Part shown: piece after piece, positions 44,426 through 53,989 of the stretch
How the letters are laid out: the number at the start of each line of letters is the position of its first letter
How positions within the stretch are numbered: position 1 is the first letter of the stretch
Origin: Rhodanobacter denitrificans
Lineage (GTDB): Bacteria > Pseudomonadota > Gammaproteobacteria > Xanthomonadales > Rhodanobacteraceae
Length of the DNA: 64,000 nucleotides
Reading direction: 5' to 3'
Assembly (NCBI RefSeq): GCF_000230695.2
Contig: NC_020541.1
Location: forward strand, 1,178,001-1,242,000
Translations under genes and position numbers: made by a program
Notes under the pieces: generated by a model
Seen by the model: only the letters and a program-made list of their open reading frames with translations
Told to the model about the DNA's origin: nothing
The model's database searches: none

Positions 44426-47266
44426 TCAGCGCAACGCCAGGAAGTCCGCGCTGACCACGAAACGCACCGCATCCAGCCGCAGCCGCGATTGCGGCAGCGC
44501 GGCCAGCAGGGCGGCGCGCTCGGCGGCGATGGCGGCGATCTCCGCTTCGCTGACCGACGGGTTCACCGCACGCAGCGCCAGCAGGCGCGAGAGCTCGGCG
44601 TCCAGCGCCGCGGTGGCCAGCGCCACCGCCTCGTCGATGCGCGCCTGGCCGCGCGTGCCGGCCAGCGCCTCGGCGCGCTCCAGCATCGGCGGCACCAGCT
44701 TGGCCAGGAACTTGCGGTAGCGCGGTACCTCGATGTTGCGGTCGCCGGCCTTGCGCAGCGCGACCTCGCTGGGTGCGAAGTCGGCGCGCTCGGCCAGCCG
44801 GGTGTCGACGGTGACCGCGATCGGCAGCACCGGCAGGAAACGTTCGGCGTCGAGTTTCCGCTCGGCCACGCATTCGAGCAGGAACACCGCCTGCAGCAGC
44901 GCGGTGCGCGGCGGCAGCACGTCGTCGACCATGAAGGCGGCGTTGCCCTGTTCGCCCGACAGGGCCAGGTCCAGCGCGCCGGCGACCAGCGGGTGGTCCA
45001 GCCGCAGCAGCGGCAGTTCCTCGCGCGCCAGCGCCACCTCGCGCGCGAAGGTCACCGACTGCGGACCCTCGGCGAAGCCGGGCAGGGCGTCGGTGGACAG
45101 GTATTGCGGGTCGAGCAGCAGCACCTGGCCGCCGAGTTCCTCGGCGTGGATGCCGAACGCCTCCAGCAGGCGCTGCACGAAGGCGTCGCGGCCGGGGTCG
45201 CGGTCTTCGCGGGCGAACGCCTGCTGCAGCTCGTCGGCGTGCAGGTCGCGGCTGGCGGCCAGCTCCAGCAGGCGGTCGCGGCCACCGCGGATCAGCGCGG
45301 CCATCTGCTCGTGGCTGGCGCGGGTCTCGGCCAGCAGCGCGTCCAGTTCCTGGTCGCGGTTGTCGTCGCCGCGCGCATGCTCGTCGGCCAGCCGGGTCAG
45401 CGGCTCGCCGTAGCGGCGCAGCAGCTCGCGGCCGTCGGCCGGGCTCGAGCGGAACGCGTCGACGCCCTCGTCGTACCAGCGCGCCAGCACGTGCTGGGCG
45501 CTGTCGGCCACGGCCAGGATGTGGATCGCGATGTCGTGCTGCTGGCCGATGCGGTCGAGCCGGCCGATGCGCTGTTCGAGCAGGTCCGGGTCCAACGGCA
45601 GATCCCACAGCACCAGCCGGTGCGCGAACTGGAAGTTGCGCCCTTCCGAGCCGATCTCCGAGCACAGCAGCAAGCGTGCGCCGTCGGGCTGGGCGAAATA
45701 CGCGGCGTTGCGGTCGCGCTGCACGATGCCGAGGCCTTCGTGGAAACGCGCCACGCCGACGCCACTCCTGGTGCGCAGCGCTTCCTCCAGCGCCAGCACC
45801 TTGGCCTGGCTGCGGCAGATCAGCAGGAACTTGTCCTGCGGGTGGGCATCGAGCAGGGTGACCAGCGCATCCAGGCGCGGGTCGGCGGCGTAATCGACCT
45901 CGATCAGCGCGGGCGGCTGCTGGATGTCGGCGTGGAATTCGGCCAGCAGCGCCTGGCGTGCGCTGTCGTCGAGCGTCGTCATCGGCAGCAGGTGCCATTC
46001 GGGCCGGCGCTGCGGGAAGCCGCCGACGCCGGCGCGGTTGTTGCGGAACATCGCGCGGCCGGTGCCATGGCGGTCGATCAGCGCGGCCAGCAGTTCGCGC
46101 GCGTTGTCCGCTTTGGTCGGGTCGGCCAGCCGGGCGGTGAGCGCCTGGTCGCCATGGAAGGCCTCGGCCAGCGCGGCGCGCTGCGCGTCGTCCAGCGGCT
46201 GGCCGTCCTGCAGGCGGTCGGCGATCTTCGACAGCGCCAGGTAGCTGTCCGCTTCGGCCAGATAGCCGTCCAGGTCGTGGTAGCGCTGGGGGTCGAGCAG
46301 GCGCAGGCGGGCGAAGTGGCCGCTGCGGCCGAGCTGTTCCGGGGTGGCGGTGAGCAGGACCACGCCGGGAATCGCCGCGGCCAGTTGCTCCACCATCGTG
46401 TAGCGCGGGCTGGCCGCTTCCGGCGACCACGCCAGGTGATGCGCCTCGTCCACCACCAGCAGGTCCCACGGCGCGTCCAGCAGCTGCCGCGCGTACTTCG
46501 GCGAAACTTCCAGGAAGCCGAAGTCGGCGATCACCAGTTGCTCGTCCTCGAACGGGTTGTCGGCGTCGCCGGATTGTTCCAGTGCTTCGCAGCGTTCCTC
46601 GTCGTAGATCGCGAAGCTGAGGTTGAAGCGGCGCAGCATCTCCACGAACCACTGATACACCAGCGTGTCGGGCAGCAGCAGCAGCACGCGCGAAGCACGA
46701 CCGGCGGCGAGCTGGCGCGCGATGATCATGCCCGCCTCGATGGTCTTGCCCAGTCCGACCTCGTCGGCCAGCAGCACTCGCGGCGGGCGACGGGCAGCGG
46801 CGATGCCGGCCACGCGCAGCTGGTGCGGTACCAGTCCGATCCGCGCGGCGCCCAGCCCCCACATCGGCGAACGGCGTGCCTCGGCACGTCGCTTCAGCCC
46901 TTCCAGACGCAGCTCGAACTGCGCCACCGCGTCGGTGCGCCCGCCTATCAGGCGGTCGTCGGCCTGGCTCACGCTCTGCTCGTCGTCGAGCTGGCCCTCG
47001 TGCAGTTCGCGGCCTTCGCCGCGGTAGATCAGCAGCTCGTCCTTGATCTCGACGCGCTCGACCAGGAACGCAATGCCCTTGCCGGCGACGCGCTGGCCGG
47101 CGCGGAACTCGGCGCGCAGCAGCGGCGCCGAATCGACCGCATACGGGCGCAGCACCCCGGCCTTGGCGAACAGCACCTGTACGCCGCGTCCCTCGACGCG
47201 CAGCACGGTGCCGAGGCCTAGCTCGGGTTCGGCGGAGGAGATCCAGCGTTGACCAGGGACGAACAT
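44426..47266 (-). CDS. rapA: RapA, RNA polymerase-associated Swi2/Snf2 ATPase
   Basis: The 946-residue protein aligns with E. coli RapA from the first residues: FVPGQRWISSAEPELGLGTV (Tudor-like N-terminal domain), RIGLVPHQLRVAG, Walker A VLLADEVGLGKTIEAG (about 164-179), DEAH box VVDEAHHLAW (Asp273-His276), and helicase lobe 2 with LVLWDLPLDPDLLEQRIGRL. RapA recycles RNA polymerase during transcription. The ATG at 47266 matches the family start; a start at 47287 would add seven residues. Typical family length is about 968. Confidence 0.96.
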   Translation of the reverse strand: MFVPGQRWISSAEPELGLGTVLRVEGRGVQVLFAKAGVLRPYAVDSAPLLRAEFRAGQRVAGKGIAFLVERVEIKDELLIYRGEGRELHEGQLDDEQSVSQADDRLIGGRTDAVAQFELRLEGLKRRAEARRSPMWGLGAARIGLVPHQLRVAGIAAARRPPRVLLADEVGLGKTIEAGMIIARQLAAGRASRVLLLLPDTLVYQWFVEMLRRFNLSFAIYDEERCEALEQSGDADNPFEDEQLVIADFGFLEVSPKYARQLLDAPWDLLVVDEAHHLAWSPEAASPRYTMVEQLAAAIPGVVLLTATPEQLGRSGHFARLRLLDPQRYHDLDGYLAEADSYLALSKIADRLQDGQPLDDAQRAALAEAFHGDQALTARLADPTKADNARELLAALIDRHGTGRAMFRNNRAGVGGFPQRRPEWHLLPMTTLDDSARQALLAEFHADIQQPPALIEVDYAADPRLDALVTLLDAHPQDKFLLICRSQAKVLALEEALRTRSGVGVARFHEGLGIVQRDRNAAYFAQPDGARLLLCSEIGSEGRNFQFAHRLVLWDLPLDPDLLEQRIGRLDRIGQQHDIAIHILAVADSAQHVLARWYDEGVDAFRSSPADGRELLRRYGEPLTRLADEHARGDDNRDQELDALLAETRASHEQMAALIRGGRDRLLELAASRDLHADELQQAFAREDRDPGRDAFVQRLLEAFGIHAEELGGQVLLLDPQYLSTDALPGFAEGPQSVTFAREVALAREELPLLRLDHPLVAGALDLALSGEQGNAAFMVDDVLPPRTALLQAVFLLECVAERKLDAERFLPVLPIAVTVDTRLAERADFAPSEVALRKAGDRNIEVPRYRKFLAKLVPPMLERAEALAGTRGQARIDEAVALATAALDAELSRLLALRAVNPSVSEAEIAAIAAERAALLAALPQSRLRLDAVRFVVSADFLALR

Positions 47267-47420
47267 GGGGCGACCGTGCGGCATCAAGGGCCGCCGATTA
47301 TCCGCTCCACGGCCCGCGCTGGGAACCGCCGCGGCGCGGCCGCGCGCGGTTTCGGGGTGCCGCGCGGCGGCCAGCCGTCGGCATCGGTGCCGCCTGGCCC
47401 CGGCATGCGCAGGCGACGGA

Positions 47421-47451
47421 AAGAAAAACGCCGCGCAGTGGCGCGGCGTTT
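47421..47451 (-). terminator. Intrinsic terminator for the downstream M13 peptidase gene
   Basis: A perfect 11-bp stem (AAACGCCGCGC with GCGCGGCGTTT, loop AGTG) is followed on the minus strand by TTTTTC. It lies just after the stop of the minus-strand M13 gene that ends at 47501. Confidence 0.93.
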
Positions 47452-47500
47452 CCGGGCTGGCGAGCTGGCCGCCACGGCGGATGCCGTGGCGGCCGCGGAC

Positions 47501-49624
47501 TCACCAGATCTTCACTTGCTTGTCGTCGGCACGCACCATGGCGTCGCCCGGCTTGCACTGGAACGCACTGGCGAAGGTCGGCATGTTCGACGGCGCGCCC
47601 ATCGCGCGGAACTTCATCGGCGAGTGCGGATCGGCGTTCAGATAGACCATCTGCGCCTTCTCGCGGATGTCGCCGCGCCACACGCGGGCCCAGTTGAGGA
47701 AGAAGCGCTGGTCCTCGCTGTAGCCCTCGATCTTCTTGCCGGCTTCGGCCGGGTTCTTCTTCAGCGCGGTCTGCAGCGCGTCATAGGCGATGTTCAGGCC
47801 GCCCAGGTCGGCGATGTTCTCGCCCAGGGTCAGCGTGCCGTTGACGTGCAGTTCGGGGTGATCGGTCAGCGGCGCGTAGGCGTTGAACTGGTCGACCAGC
47901 TTGCCGGTGCGCGCCTCGAACTGCTTCTTGTCGGCGTCGCTCCACCAGTTGACGTTGTTGCCGTCGCCGTCGAACTGGCTGCCCTGGTCGTCGAAGCCGT
48001 GGCTGGCTTCGTGGCCGATCACCGCGCCGATGCCGCCGTAGTTGATCGCGTCGTCGGCCTTGGCGTCGAAGAACGGCGGCTGCAGGATCGCGGCCGGGAA
48101 GTTGATCGTGTTGTCGGTCGGGTTGTAGTAGGCGTTGACCGTCTGCGGGGTCATGCCCCATTCCTTGCGGTCGGTCGGCTTGCCGATCTTGGCGATGTCG
48201 TACTCGTAGTTGAACTTGCTGGCCGCCTGCATGTTGGCGTAGTAGCCGTCCTTGCTGATGCTCAGGCCGTCCCAGCTGCGCCAGGTTTCCGGATAGCCGA
48301 TCTTGGGCAGGAACTTGGACCACTTGTCCAGCGCCTTGGCCTTGGTCTCCTCGCTCATCCAGTCCAGGTTCTGGATGCGCGTCTTCAGCGCGTCGCGCAC
48401 GTTGGTGACCAGCTCTTCCGCGCGGGCCTTGGCCTCGGGGGTGAAGTACTTGGCCACGTAAAGCTGGCCCAGCGCCTGGCCCATCGCGCCGTTGACCGCG
48501 TTCAGCGAACGCTTCCACTGCGGCTGCTGTTCCGGCTGGCCGCGCAGGGTCTTGCCGTAGAAATCGAACTGCGCGTCCACGAACGGCTCGGACAGGGCGG
48601 TGGCGGCGTTGGAGATGGTGTGCGCCTTCAGGTAGGCCTTCCATTCGTCCATCGGCGCGCTGGCGACCAGCTTGTCGAATTCGGCGAAGAACTTCGGCTG
48701 CGACAGCGAGAAGCCCTTCTCGACGGTGACGCCCTGCCCAGTGAAGAACGCATTCCAGTCGAAGTGCGGGGTGACCTTGTTCGCCTCGGCGACGGTCGCG
48801 AAGTGGTACTGGTTCTCCGGCTTGCGCATTTCCACCCGCGGGATGGAGTGCTGCGCCAGGTCGGTCTCGAACTTCATCGCCAGCGCGGCCTGCTTGCTTG
48901 CGTCGGCGGCGCTGCTGCCGGTCATCTCGAACAGCTTGGCCAGGTACTTGACGTAGCTGTCGCGGATGTCCTTGTACTTCGCGTCGGTGTAGTAATCGGT
49001 GGTGGGCAGGCCCAGCCCGCTCTGCTCGGTGTAGGCGATCTGCACCTTGGCGTCCTTGTAGTCGGCGCCCGAGCCGAAGGCGAACACCGCGCCGTCACCC
49101 TTGGCGAAGGACTGGCTCAGCCATGCCGGCAGGTCCTTGTTCGACTTCAGCGCGTCGATGCCGGCGAGGTCGGCCTTGATCGGATCGAAGCCGGCCTTGT
49201 TGCGCGCGTCCATGTCCATGCTGGCGTGGTACAGCCAGCCGATCTTCTGCTCGATCGAACCGGCCTTGGCGCTGTCGGCGTTCTTTACCGCGTCGTCCAC
49301 CAGCTGGTGCTGGTCGGCCAGGCTCTTCTCGTGCAGCAGGCTGAAGGCGCCCCACACGGTCTGGTCGGCCGGGATCGGGTTGGCCTTGACCCACTTGGCG
49401 TTGACGAAGCCGTTGAAGTCCTGGCACGCCTGCGCGCCGTCGCCCAGCTCGCTGACATCGAAGATGCTCTTGCCGAGGTCGGCGGCGGCGGTGGTGCCGG
49501 CGGCGGCCGGCGCGGTGCTGGCCGGAGCCGGCGCGTTGCTGGCTGCCTCGTGCTTGCCGCAGGCGGTCAACGCCAGGCTGACGGCCAGCGCCAGCGCCAG
49601 CGGCTTCAGAAACTGCTTGGTCAT
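47501..49624 (-). CDS. M13-family zinc metallopeptidase, lipoprotein form
   Basis: The 707-residue protein has a lipoprotein signal with LTAC (Cys28; MTKQFLKPLALALAVSLALTAC context) and an Ala/Pro-rich tether. The catalytic site is HEASH (538-542) with GENIAD (601-606) supplying Glu602 and Asp606. NWARVWR, a Cys in FQCKPGDAMV and a C-terminal VKIW repeat the layout of the protein at 8235-10271. Unlike that one it should be anchored to a membrane. HEASH instead of HEMGH is a conservative variant. GAGGG lies upstream of the ATG. Confidence 0.95.
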   Translation of the reverse strand: MTKQFLKPLALALAVSLALTACGKHEAASNAPAPASTAPAAAGTTAAADLGKSIFDVSELGDGAQACQDFNGFVNAKWVKANPIPADQTVWGAFSLLHEKSLADQHQLVDDAVKNADSAKAGSIEQKIGWLYHASMDMDARNKAGFDPIKADLAGIDALKSNKDLPAWLSQSFAKGDGAVFAFGSGADYKDAKVQIAYTEQSGLGLPTTDYYTDAKYKDIRDSYVKYLAKLFEMTGSSAADASKQAALAMKFETDLAQHSIPRVEMRKPENQYHFATVAEANKVTPHFDWNAFFTGQGVTVEKGFSLSQPKFFAEFDKLVASAPMDEWKAYLKAHTISNAATALSEPFVDAQFDFYGKTLRGQPEQQPQWKRSLNAVNGAMGQALGQLYVAKYFTPEAKARAEELVTNVRDALKTRIQNLDWMSEETKAKALDKWSKFLPKIGYPETWRSWDGLSISKDGYYANMQAASKFNYEYDIAKIGKPTDRKEWGMTPQTVNAYYNPTDNTINFPAAILQPPFFDAKADDAINYGGIGAVIGHEASHGFDDQGSQFDGDGNNVNWWSDADKKQFEARTGKLVDQFNAYAPLTDHPELHVNGTLTLGENIADLGGLNIAYDALQTALKKNPAEAGKKIEGYSEDQRFFLNWARVWRGDIREKAQMVYLNADPHSPMKFRAMGAPSNMPTFASAFQCKPGDAMVRADDKQVKIW

Positions 49625-49744
49625 GGATATCCCTCTGTGAATGGTGGGTGGTGTCATCAGGCCGCGTCGTCGGGTCCCCCCCTCGCAACGCGGACGTGGC
49701 CGTTCACGCTAGGTCAAACGTCATGGGTGGCACAGTGTCAAAGG

Positions 49745-51556
49745 TCAGGGGTGCCGCGGCGCCGGGGTGGGGGCCAGCGGCGCCAGTTGCCGCCGTTGCG
49801 CGGCATCCAGGCGCAGCACCGGGTAGGCACCCACAGCTTGCGCGGCGTACCACGGCGAACGTTCGAAGAAGAACGCCAGCCGCGCGCGCGAGTCGGCGGC
49901 GAAGGCGGGGTCGTCGTGCAGCTTCTGCGCGAACGCGGCCTTGAGCGCCGGGTCCCGCGCCAGCATGTCGCGCGCCAGCTGTTCGACCACGCGCGGCTCG
50001 CCGTATTCCTTGGCCTCGAACACCGCGTCCAGAAAGCCCCAGCGCAGCAGCGAGTCCGGCGCCTGCGGCTCCAGCAGCTCGATCGCCACGTTCGCCGCAC
50101 GCTGGTCCAGCGGCACGATCGCCGAGCCGGCCGGCAGGGTCACCTCGCGCGGCACCGCGCGCAGGCGGAAGTCGCGCAGCATCAGGTGGCCCTCGAACGG
50201 CTTGCTCGCCCACACCGGATCGTCCAGCTGGTAGCCCTCGGCGCGGATCGTCAGCGGGCGGTCGGTACGGCGGTAGGCGATGCCGTGCGCGTCGAGCCGC
50301 TCGATCACCGCCGTCCACGGCGCCGGCACCGCATAGGCGGCCGGCGGCGCGATCGAGACGTCCGGCAGCAGGCCGTTCCAGTTGTCGATGGTGTAGCGCT
50401 TCGGCGTGCGCGGGTCGTAGCGGATCCACTCGCTGCCGGAAATGTCGCTGTGGCTCAGCGTGAAGGCGTAACCCTTCAGCTCGAACCTCGTCGGTTGCGG
50501 ATCGGGCTCGAAACTCAGCGCCACCCGCGCGTTCGCGTCATGGGCGCGGGCGATGGTGTCGGCATCCGCCTTCGCGGTGGCGGCGAGCAGGGCGGCCGGG
50601 TGCGCGCCGACCTGTTCCAGCAGCAGCTCGACCAGGTCGTACACGGCGCGCACGCGGTTCGCGTAGGGCTTCAGCATGTGCGTCTCGATCAGCAGCGCGG
50701 GGCGGTTCTGCAGCGCGGCGTAGCCGGTGGAGAAGCGCGGGCCGGAACCGAAATTGATGATGCCCTTGCGTGGGTCGCGGCCGTCCTTGAACTCCAGGTA
50801 GATCGAGGCGAGGTGGCCGCGCTTCTCGTACGCCGGCATCACGTGCTTGACGATGGCGTCGCGCTGCCACGCGCTCAGCGCGGGGTCGAGCTTGTGCGGG
50901 TCTTCGGTGTACCAGGTGAGGTCGTACTGGTAGTCGGCGCCGTCGGTGGTGTGCACGTCGATCAGGAAGTCCGGCAGCCAGCGCTGCCACAGCTTCAGCC
51001 ATGCGCGCATTTCCGGCGCGTCGGCCTTCACGTAGTCGCGGTTGAGGTTGAGGTACTGCGCCTGGCCGCGGAAGCCCATGCGCTCCGGGCCATTCTGGTT
51101 GATGCGGTGGTACGGCGAGGCATTCTCGTGGCCGTCCACGCTGAACACCGGGATGTACACCAGCACCACCTGGTCGAGCAGGTGCGGGACCTTGCCGGTG
51201 ACCGCGATATCGCGCAGCAGCATCAGCCCGGCGTCCTTGCCCTCGATCTCGCCGGGGTGGATGCCGGCCTGCAGCAGCACGACGGGTTTGTGCGCGGCGC
51301 GCGCGGCGGCCGGATCGAAGGTGCCGTCGGCGCTGGCGATCACCACCGTCATCGGTCGCCCTTGCGGCGTGCTGCCGAAGGTCTCCAGCCGGATCACGCT
51401 CGGCGCCGCCCGCTGCAGCCGCTGCAGGTACGCGAGCGTGTCGGCATAGCTCGGCGTGGTGCGGAACTGCGCGGCCTCGGCCGGGGTGGTCCAGTCGGCG
51501 GCGTTTGCCGTAAAGGCGGCGAGCCCGAGCAGGGCAGACAACAGCAATCGGTGCAT
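49745..51556 (-). CDS. M14-family zinc carboxypeptidase, secreted
   Basis: The 603-residue protein has a signal peptide (MHRLLLSALLGLAAFTANA) and an M14 catalytic domain: HPGEIEGKDAGLML (His100 and Glu103, zinc ligands) and DFLIDVHTTDGADYQYDLTW with the third ligand His near residue 198. A Thr/Asn-rich segment YLNLNRDYVKADAPEM precedes it. After about residue 330 a further C-terminal region of unknown role runs to 603. It probably trims C-terminal residues in the periplasm. It is co-directional with the M13 gene downstream and the DUF502 gene upstream. Confidence 0.92.
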   Translation of the reverse strand: MHRLLLSALLGLAAFTANAADWTTPAEAAQFRTTPSYADTLAYLQRLQRAAPSVIRLETFGSTPQGRPMTVVIASADGTFDPAAARAAHKPVVLLQAGIHPGEIEGKDAGLMLLRDIAVTGKVPHLLDQVVLVYIPVFSVDGHENASPYHRINQNGPERMGFRGQAQYLNLNRDYVKADAPEMRAWLKLWQRWLPDFLIDVHTTDGADYQYDLTWYTEDPHKLDPALSAWQRDAIVKHVMPAYEKRGHLASIYLEFKDGRDPRKGIINFGSGPRFSTGYAALQNRPALLIETHMLKPYANRVRAVYDLVELLLEQVGAHPAALLAATAKADADTIARAHDANARVALSFEPDPQPTRFELKGYAFTLSHSDISGSEWIRYDPRTPKRYTIDNWNGLLPDVSIAPPAAYAVPAPWTAVIERLDAHGIAYRRTDRPLTIRAEGYQLDDPVWASKPFEGHLMLRDFRLRAVPREVTLPAGSAIVPLDQRAANVAIELLEPQAPDSLLRWGFLDAVFEAKEYGEPRVVEQLARDMLARDPALKAAFAQKLHDDPAFAADSRARLAFFFERSPWYAAQAVGAYPVLRLDAAQRRQLAPLAPTPAPRHP

Positions 51557-51573
51557 GGCGAGTCTCGGCTTGC

Positions 51574-51644
51574 TGCAGGAGCGCGCTTGCGCGCGAAGCT
51601 TTCCGGGGGTCGACGAAGAGCATCGTGCGCGAGCGCGCCCCTAC
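51574..51644. repeat. Inverted pair of GTAGGAGCGCGC-type REP palindromes
   Basis: Two palindromic units face each other: CAGGAGCGCGCTTGCGCGCG (51576-51595) and GCATCGTGCGCGAGCGCGCC (51620-51639) followed by CCTAC. The consensus also occurs at 17194-17218. The outer bases of the second unit supply the TAG stop codon of the DUF502 gene (51641-51643), so the repeat may have defined that gene's end. Confidence 0.78.
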
Positions 51645-52303
51645 GGGTTTTCGGCAGGCAGGCGGGGCGAGGCAGGCAGCGTGTCCGGCGCCACCGCGCC
51701 GCCGGAAATGATGAACGCCATCGCCTGGTCCATGGTCCAGTCGGTTGGCGTGAGCTCGTCCAGCGGCACCACCTCCAGATAGCCGCCGGTGGGGTTCGGC
51801 GTAGTCGGGATGAACACCGCCGCCATCTCGCGGCCGCTGCCCTCCTCGATCATCACCCGGGTGACGAAGCCGACCACCTTCATGCCGCGACGCGGAAACT
51901 CCACCAGCACCACGCGCTGCACGCCGGATGGCTTGTTCTGCAGCACCGCCATCAGCTTCTTGGTACCGCCGTAAATCGTCTGCACCAACGGAATGCGCGC
52001 CAGCAGGGCGTCGAAGCCATTGAGGAAACGCTGGCCGATCACCCGGTTCGCCACGAAGCCAAGCAGGTACAGCGCGACCAGGGTGATCAGCAGCGCCAGG
52101 ATGAAAACCAGCCATTCCACCTTGAGCGATTCGGCCGTATGCGGCGCCACCAGCGCCAGGCCGTTCAGCAGCCCGGCCACCAGCGGTGCGCCGATGCCGG
52201 CCAGCAGCCCCAGCACGAACTTGAACACCAGCCAGGTCACCCACAGCGGCAGGAAGGTGAGCAGGCCGGTCAGCAGGTAGCGTTTGAAGCGCAGGCGGGG
52301 CAT
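51641..52303 (-). CDS. DUF502-family membrane protein
   Basis: The 220-residue protein matches the DUF502 family: FKRYLLTGLLTFLPLWVTWL (TM1), a second helix (VEWLVFILALLITLVALYLL), LARIPLVQTIYGGTKKLMAV, and VVLVEFPRRGMKVVGFVTRV. The C-terminal segment IPTTPNPTGGYLEVVPLDEL is also family-typical. DUF502 proteins are inner-membrane proteins of unknown function. The ATG at 52303 gives the family-typical N-terminus. The stop lies in a REP-like repeat. Confidence 0.9.
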   Translation of the reverse strand: MPRLRFKRYLLTGLLTFLPLWVTWLVFKFVLGLLAGIGAPLVAGLLNGLALVAPHTAESLKVEWLVFILALLITLVALYLLGFVANRVIGQRFLNGFDALLARIPLVQTIYGGTKKLMAVLQNKPSGVQRVVLVEFPRRGMKVVGFVTRVMIEEGSGREMAAVFIPTTPNPTGGYLEVVPLDELTPTDWTMDQAMAFIISGGAVAPDTLPASPRLPAENP

Positions 52304-52447
52304 GAAGTGGTCCGTGGCGGTGGGATCGTCCGCATTGTAGGCGAGGGCGGTTGTGCTGCGCCCGGGCACGAGGTTCCAGCGCAGCGTCACCTTCCCACAG
52401 TCGTCATTCCGGTCGAAGGCCCGCCCGCTGCAGCACCCTTCCACACC

Positions 52448-52815
52448 CGTCATGCCTGCGAAGGCAGGCATCGCACTTCATCCATCATGTCTGCGGCGGA
52501 GCCTGCAGGCAGAGCAAGAGCTTTCGTGCGCCTGCGGCGCCCGAGTTACTTTCTCTTTGCGTGCTCAAAGAGAAAGTAACCAAAGAGAAAGAGCACCCCG
52601 CTTGGCGCTTGCCGGACTCCTGTCCGGCAAGTCCGTGAGCCGGGGCCGGGCTTTTCGAGCGGGCATCGTGCCCGCGCGAAAAGGCGAGTCCATCCATGGA
52701 CTCGCCCGCTGCGCGGCCTGTCGTCCCCAACTCACCGCCGCACAGGGGCCCCGGGTAGAGCAGCGGGCCATCCTGGCCCGCACTCGGTGCGCCACCGCTG
52801 CGCGGTGGCGAGAGC
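52448..52815 (-). repeat. Dispersed multi-hairpin element, copy C (GGA-loop strand is minus)
   Basis: A CGTCATGCCTGC hairpin at 52448-52473 precedes a shorter copy of the element. On the minus strand its hairpins are GCGGGCCA-GGA-TGGCCCGC (52763-52781), GGCGAGTCCA-TGGA-TGGACTCGCC (52683-52706), GCGGGCA-CGA-TGCCCGC (52659-52675), CTTGCCGGAC-AGGA-GTCCGGCAAG (52608-52631) and CTTTCTCTTTG with CAAAGAGAAAG. Compared with copies A and B, the branched region is replaced by one hairpin and the stems differ with preserved pairing. This explains the gene-free stretch 52304-52873 and marks the edge of the defence island. Confidence 0.88.
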
Positions 52816-52873
52816 GGAAGAGCAAGATCTGGCGGCTGACTTGCAGACAAGCTCCTGTTACGGGGGCGCTACT

Positions 52874-53926
52874 TCAGAGGTTGATGAAATAGATCTCCGA
52901 GGTGTTGCATTCAGCGCACTCGCGATAGAACTGGTTGCCTGCTTTTCGAAGACGTGGCTTATGCCCTGCCTGGCAGGTGAACTTGATCGCGGTGTTTACG
53001 CTGCATTTCGCACATTGGAAGTAGTACCCGTATTTGCCGTATTGGATGCTGCCGTTGATGCCTTGGCAGTCCTTGCAGCGTGGACCAATGCTGGAGGACA
53101 GCGTCACCGGTGCCGCGCTGACGACGTTGTGGTGCGTCGTTGCCGGAAGTTCGGCAACTTTTGCGAAAGGAGCGGGTTTGGCCGAAGGTGTCCCGACTGA
53201 ATTTGCCGCCATCGACGGGGGGCGTATCGGCTGGGAAGGTCGGTGCAGCTTGGCCAATTGCCGCGCAACATCGCGCACCGTATCCGCAGACACAATTTTC
53301 GCGACGGTCTTCGCTATGCCGACGAAGCCATTCTCGTTGTCGATGTCGCGTGAGATTCGCTCGCGCAGTTGATCGGCTTTGATCACTCGGCTGGCGTCAA
53401 ACTTTTTGGGTCGGTCAATACGTGCGGTCGGCGACACCAGCACCAGCGATTGAAAGGCGAGTTGGATACGTATGCCCAAGCGGGTAGGCAGATCTATCGC
53501 CTTCATCGCATCGCGCAGTACGGCGATATGCCGGTCGTTCTGCTCCAGCGGCGATGGCATCCCCTCGAAGGTGTGCTTGAAGCCGTTCCAGCGCATGAAC
53601 TCGCCGTCCTCGGTGATCTTGACGCCGTCGCGAAAGTGCTTTGTCTCCAGCACATAGCACTCCATCCAGCGGTTGATCAGCAGATGGTCGATTTGCGCCA
53701 CGCGGCCGTCGTACTCGATGCGAAGGTCATGGATCACCGTCCAGTTGGTCGATGACCCGAAATGGAAATCGATCAGGTAAGCCGACTCGGTCTCGCCCTT
53801 CATGCCTGCGCGGCGGATCGCGAGCTCCTTCTTTGCATGTATCGCCGCGTCCCCGCGGCCCGTCATGGTCAACCGTTCAAGTTCTGCCAGTTCTTCGCTG
53901 TGGTCGTCGGCTTTCTTGATCAACAT
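52874..53926 (-). CDS. NERD-domain nuclease-like protein with C-terminal zinc ribbons
   Basis: The 350-residue protein has a NERD (nuclease-related) domain at about 40-130: GETESAYLIDFHFGSS with Glu45, VAQIDHLLINRWMECYVLETK with Asp80, Glu94 and Lys96, a PD-(D/E)xK-type active site. The C-terminus has paired CxxC motifs (Cys284/287, Cys305/308, Cys337/340, plus Cys318), resembling the zinc ribbons of topoisomerase or restriction-associated proteins. NERD proteins often occur near restriction and plasmid-defence genes. It lies 64 bases downstream of the helicase-nuclease gene on the same strand. Base composition is less GC-biased than the core genome. Confidence 0.85.
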   Translation of the reverse strand: MLIKKADDHSEELAELERLTMTGRGDAAIHAKKELAIRRAGMKGETESAYLIDFHFGSSTNWTVIHDLRIEYDGRVAQIDHLLINRWMECYVLETKHFRDGVKITEDGEFMRWNGFKHTFEGMPSPLEQNDRHIAVLRDAMKAIDLPTRLGIRIQLAFQSLVLVSPTARIDRPKKFDASRVIKADQLRERISRDIDNENGFVGIAKTVAKIVSADTVRDVARQLAKLHRPSQPIRPPSMAANSVGTPSAKPAPFAKVAELPATTHHNVVSAAPVTLSSSIGPRCKDCQGINGSIQYGKYGYYFQCAKCSVNTAIKFTCQAGHKPRLRKAGNQFYRECAECNTSEIYFINL

Positions 53927-53989
53927 GGGGTTTTACCCTCCTTGGCGGCTTGGGGTGGCCGCGTGCGTGCGCACGGGGCCTCAGATTAT

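Noticed and set aside
47249..52579. A 1776-codon open frame on the plus strand
   Set aside because: It lies antisense to the M13, M14 and DUF502 genes, all with clear motifs. High GC keeps the antisense frame open; its translation is Ala/Arg/Gly/Val-rich with no domain.
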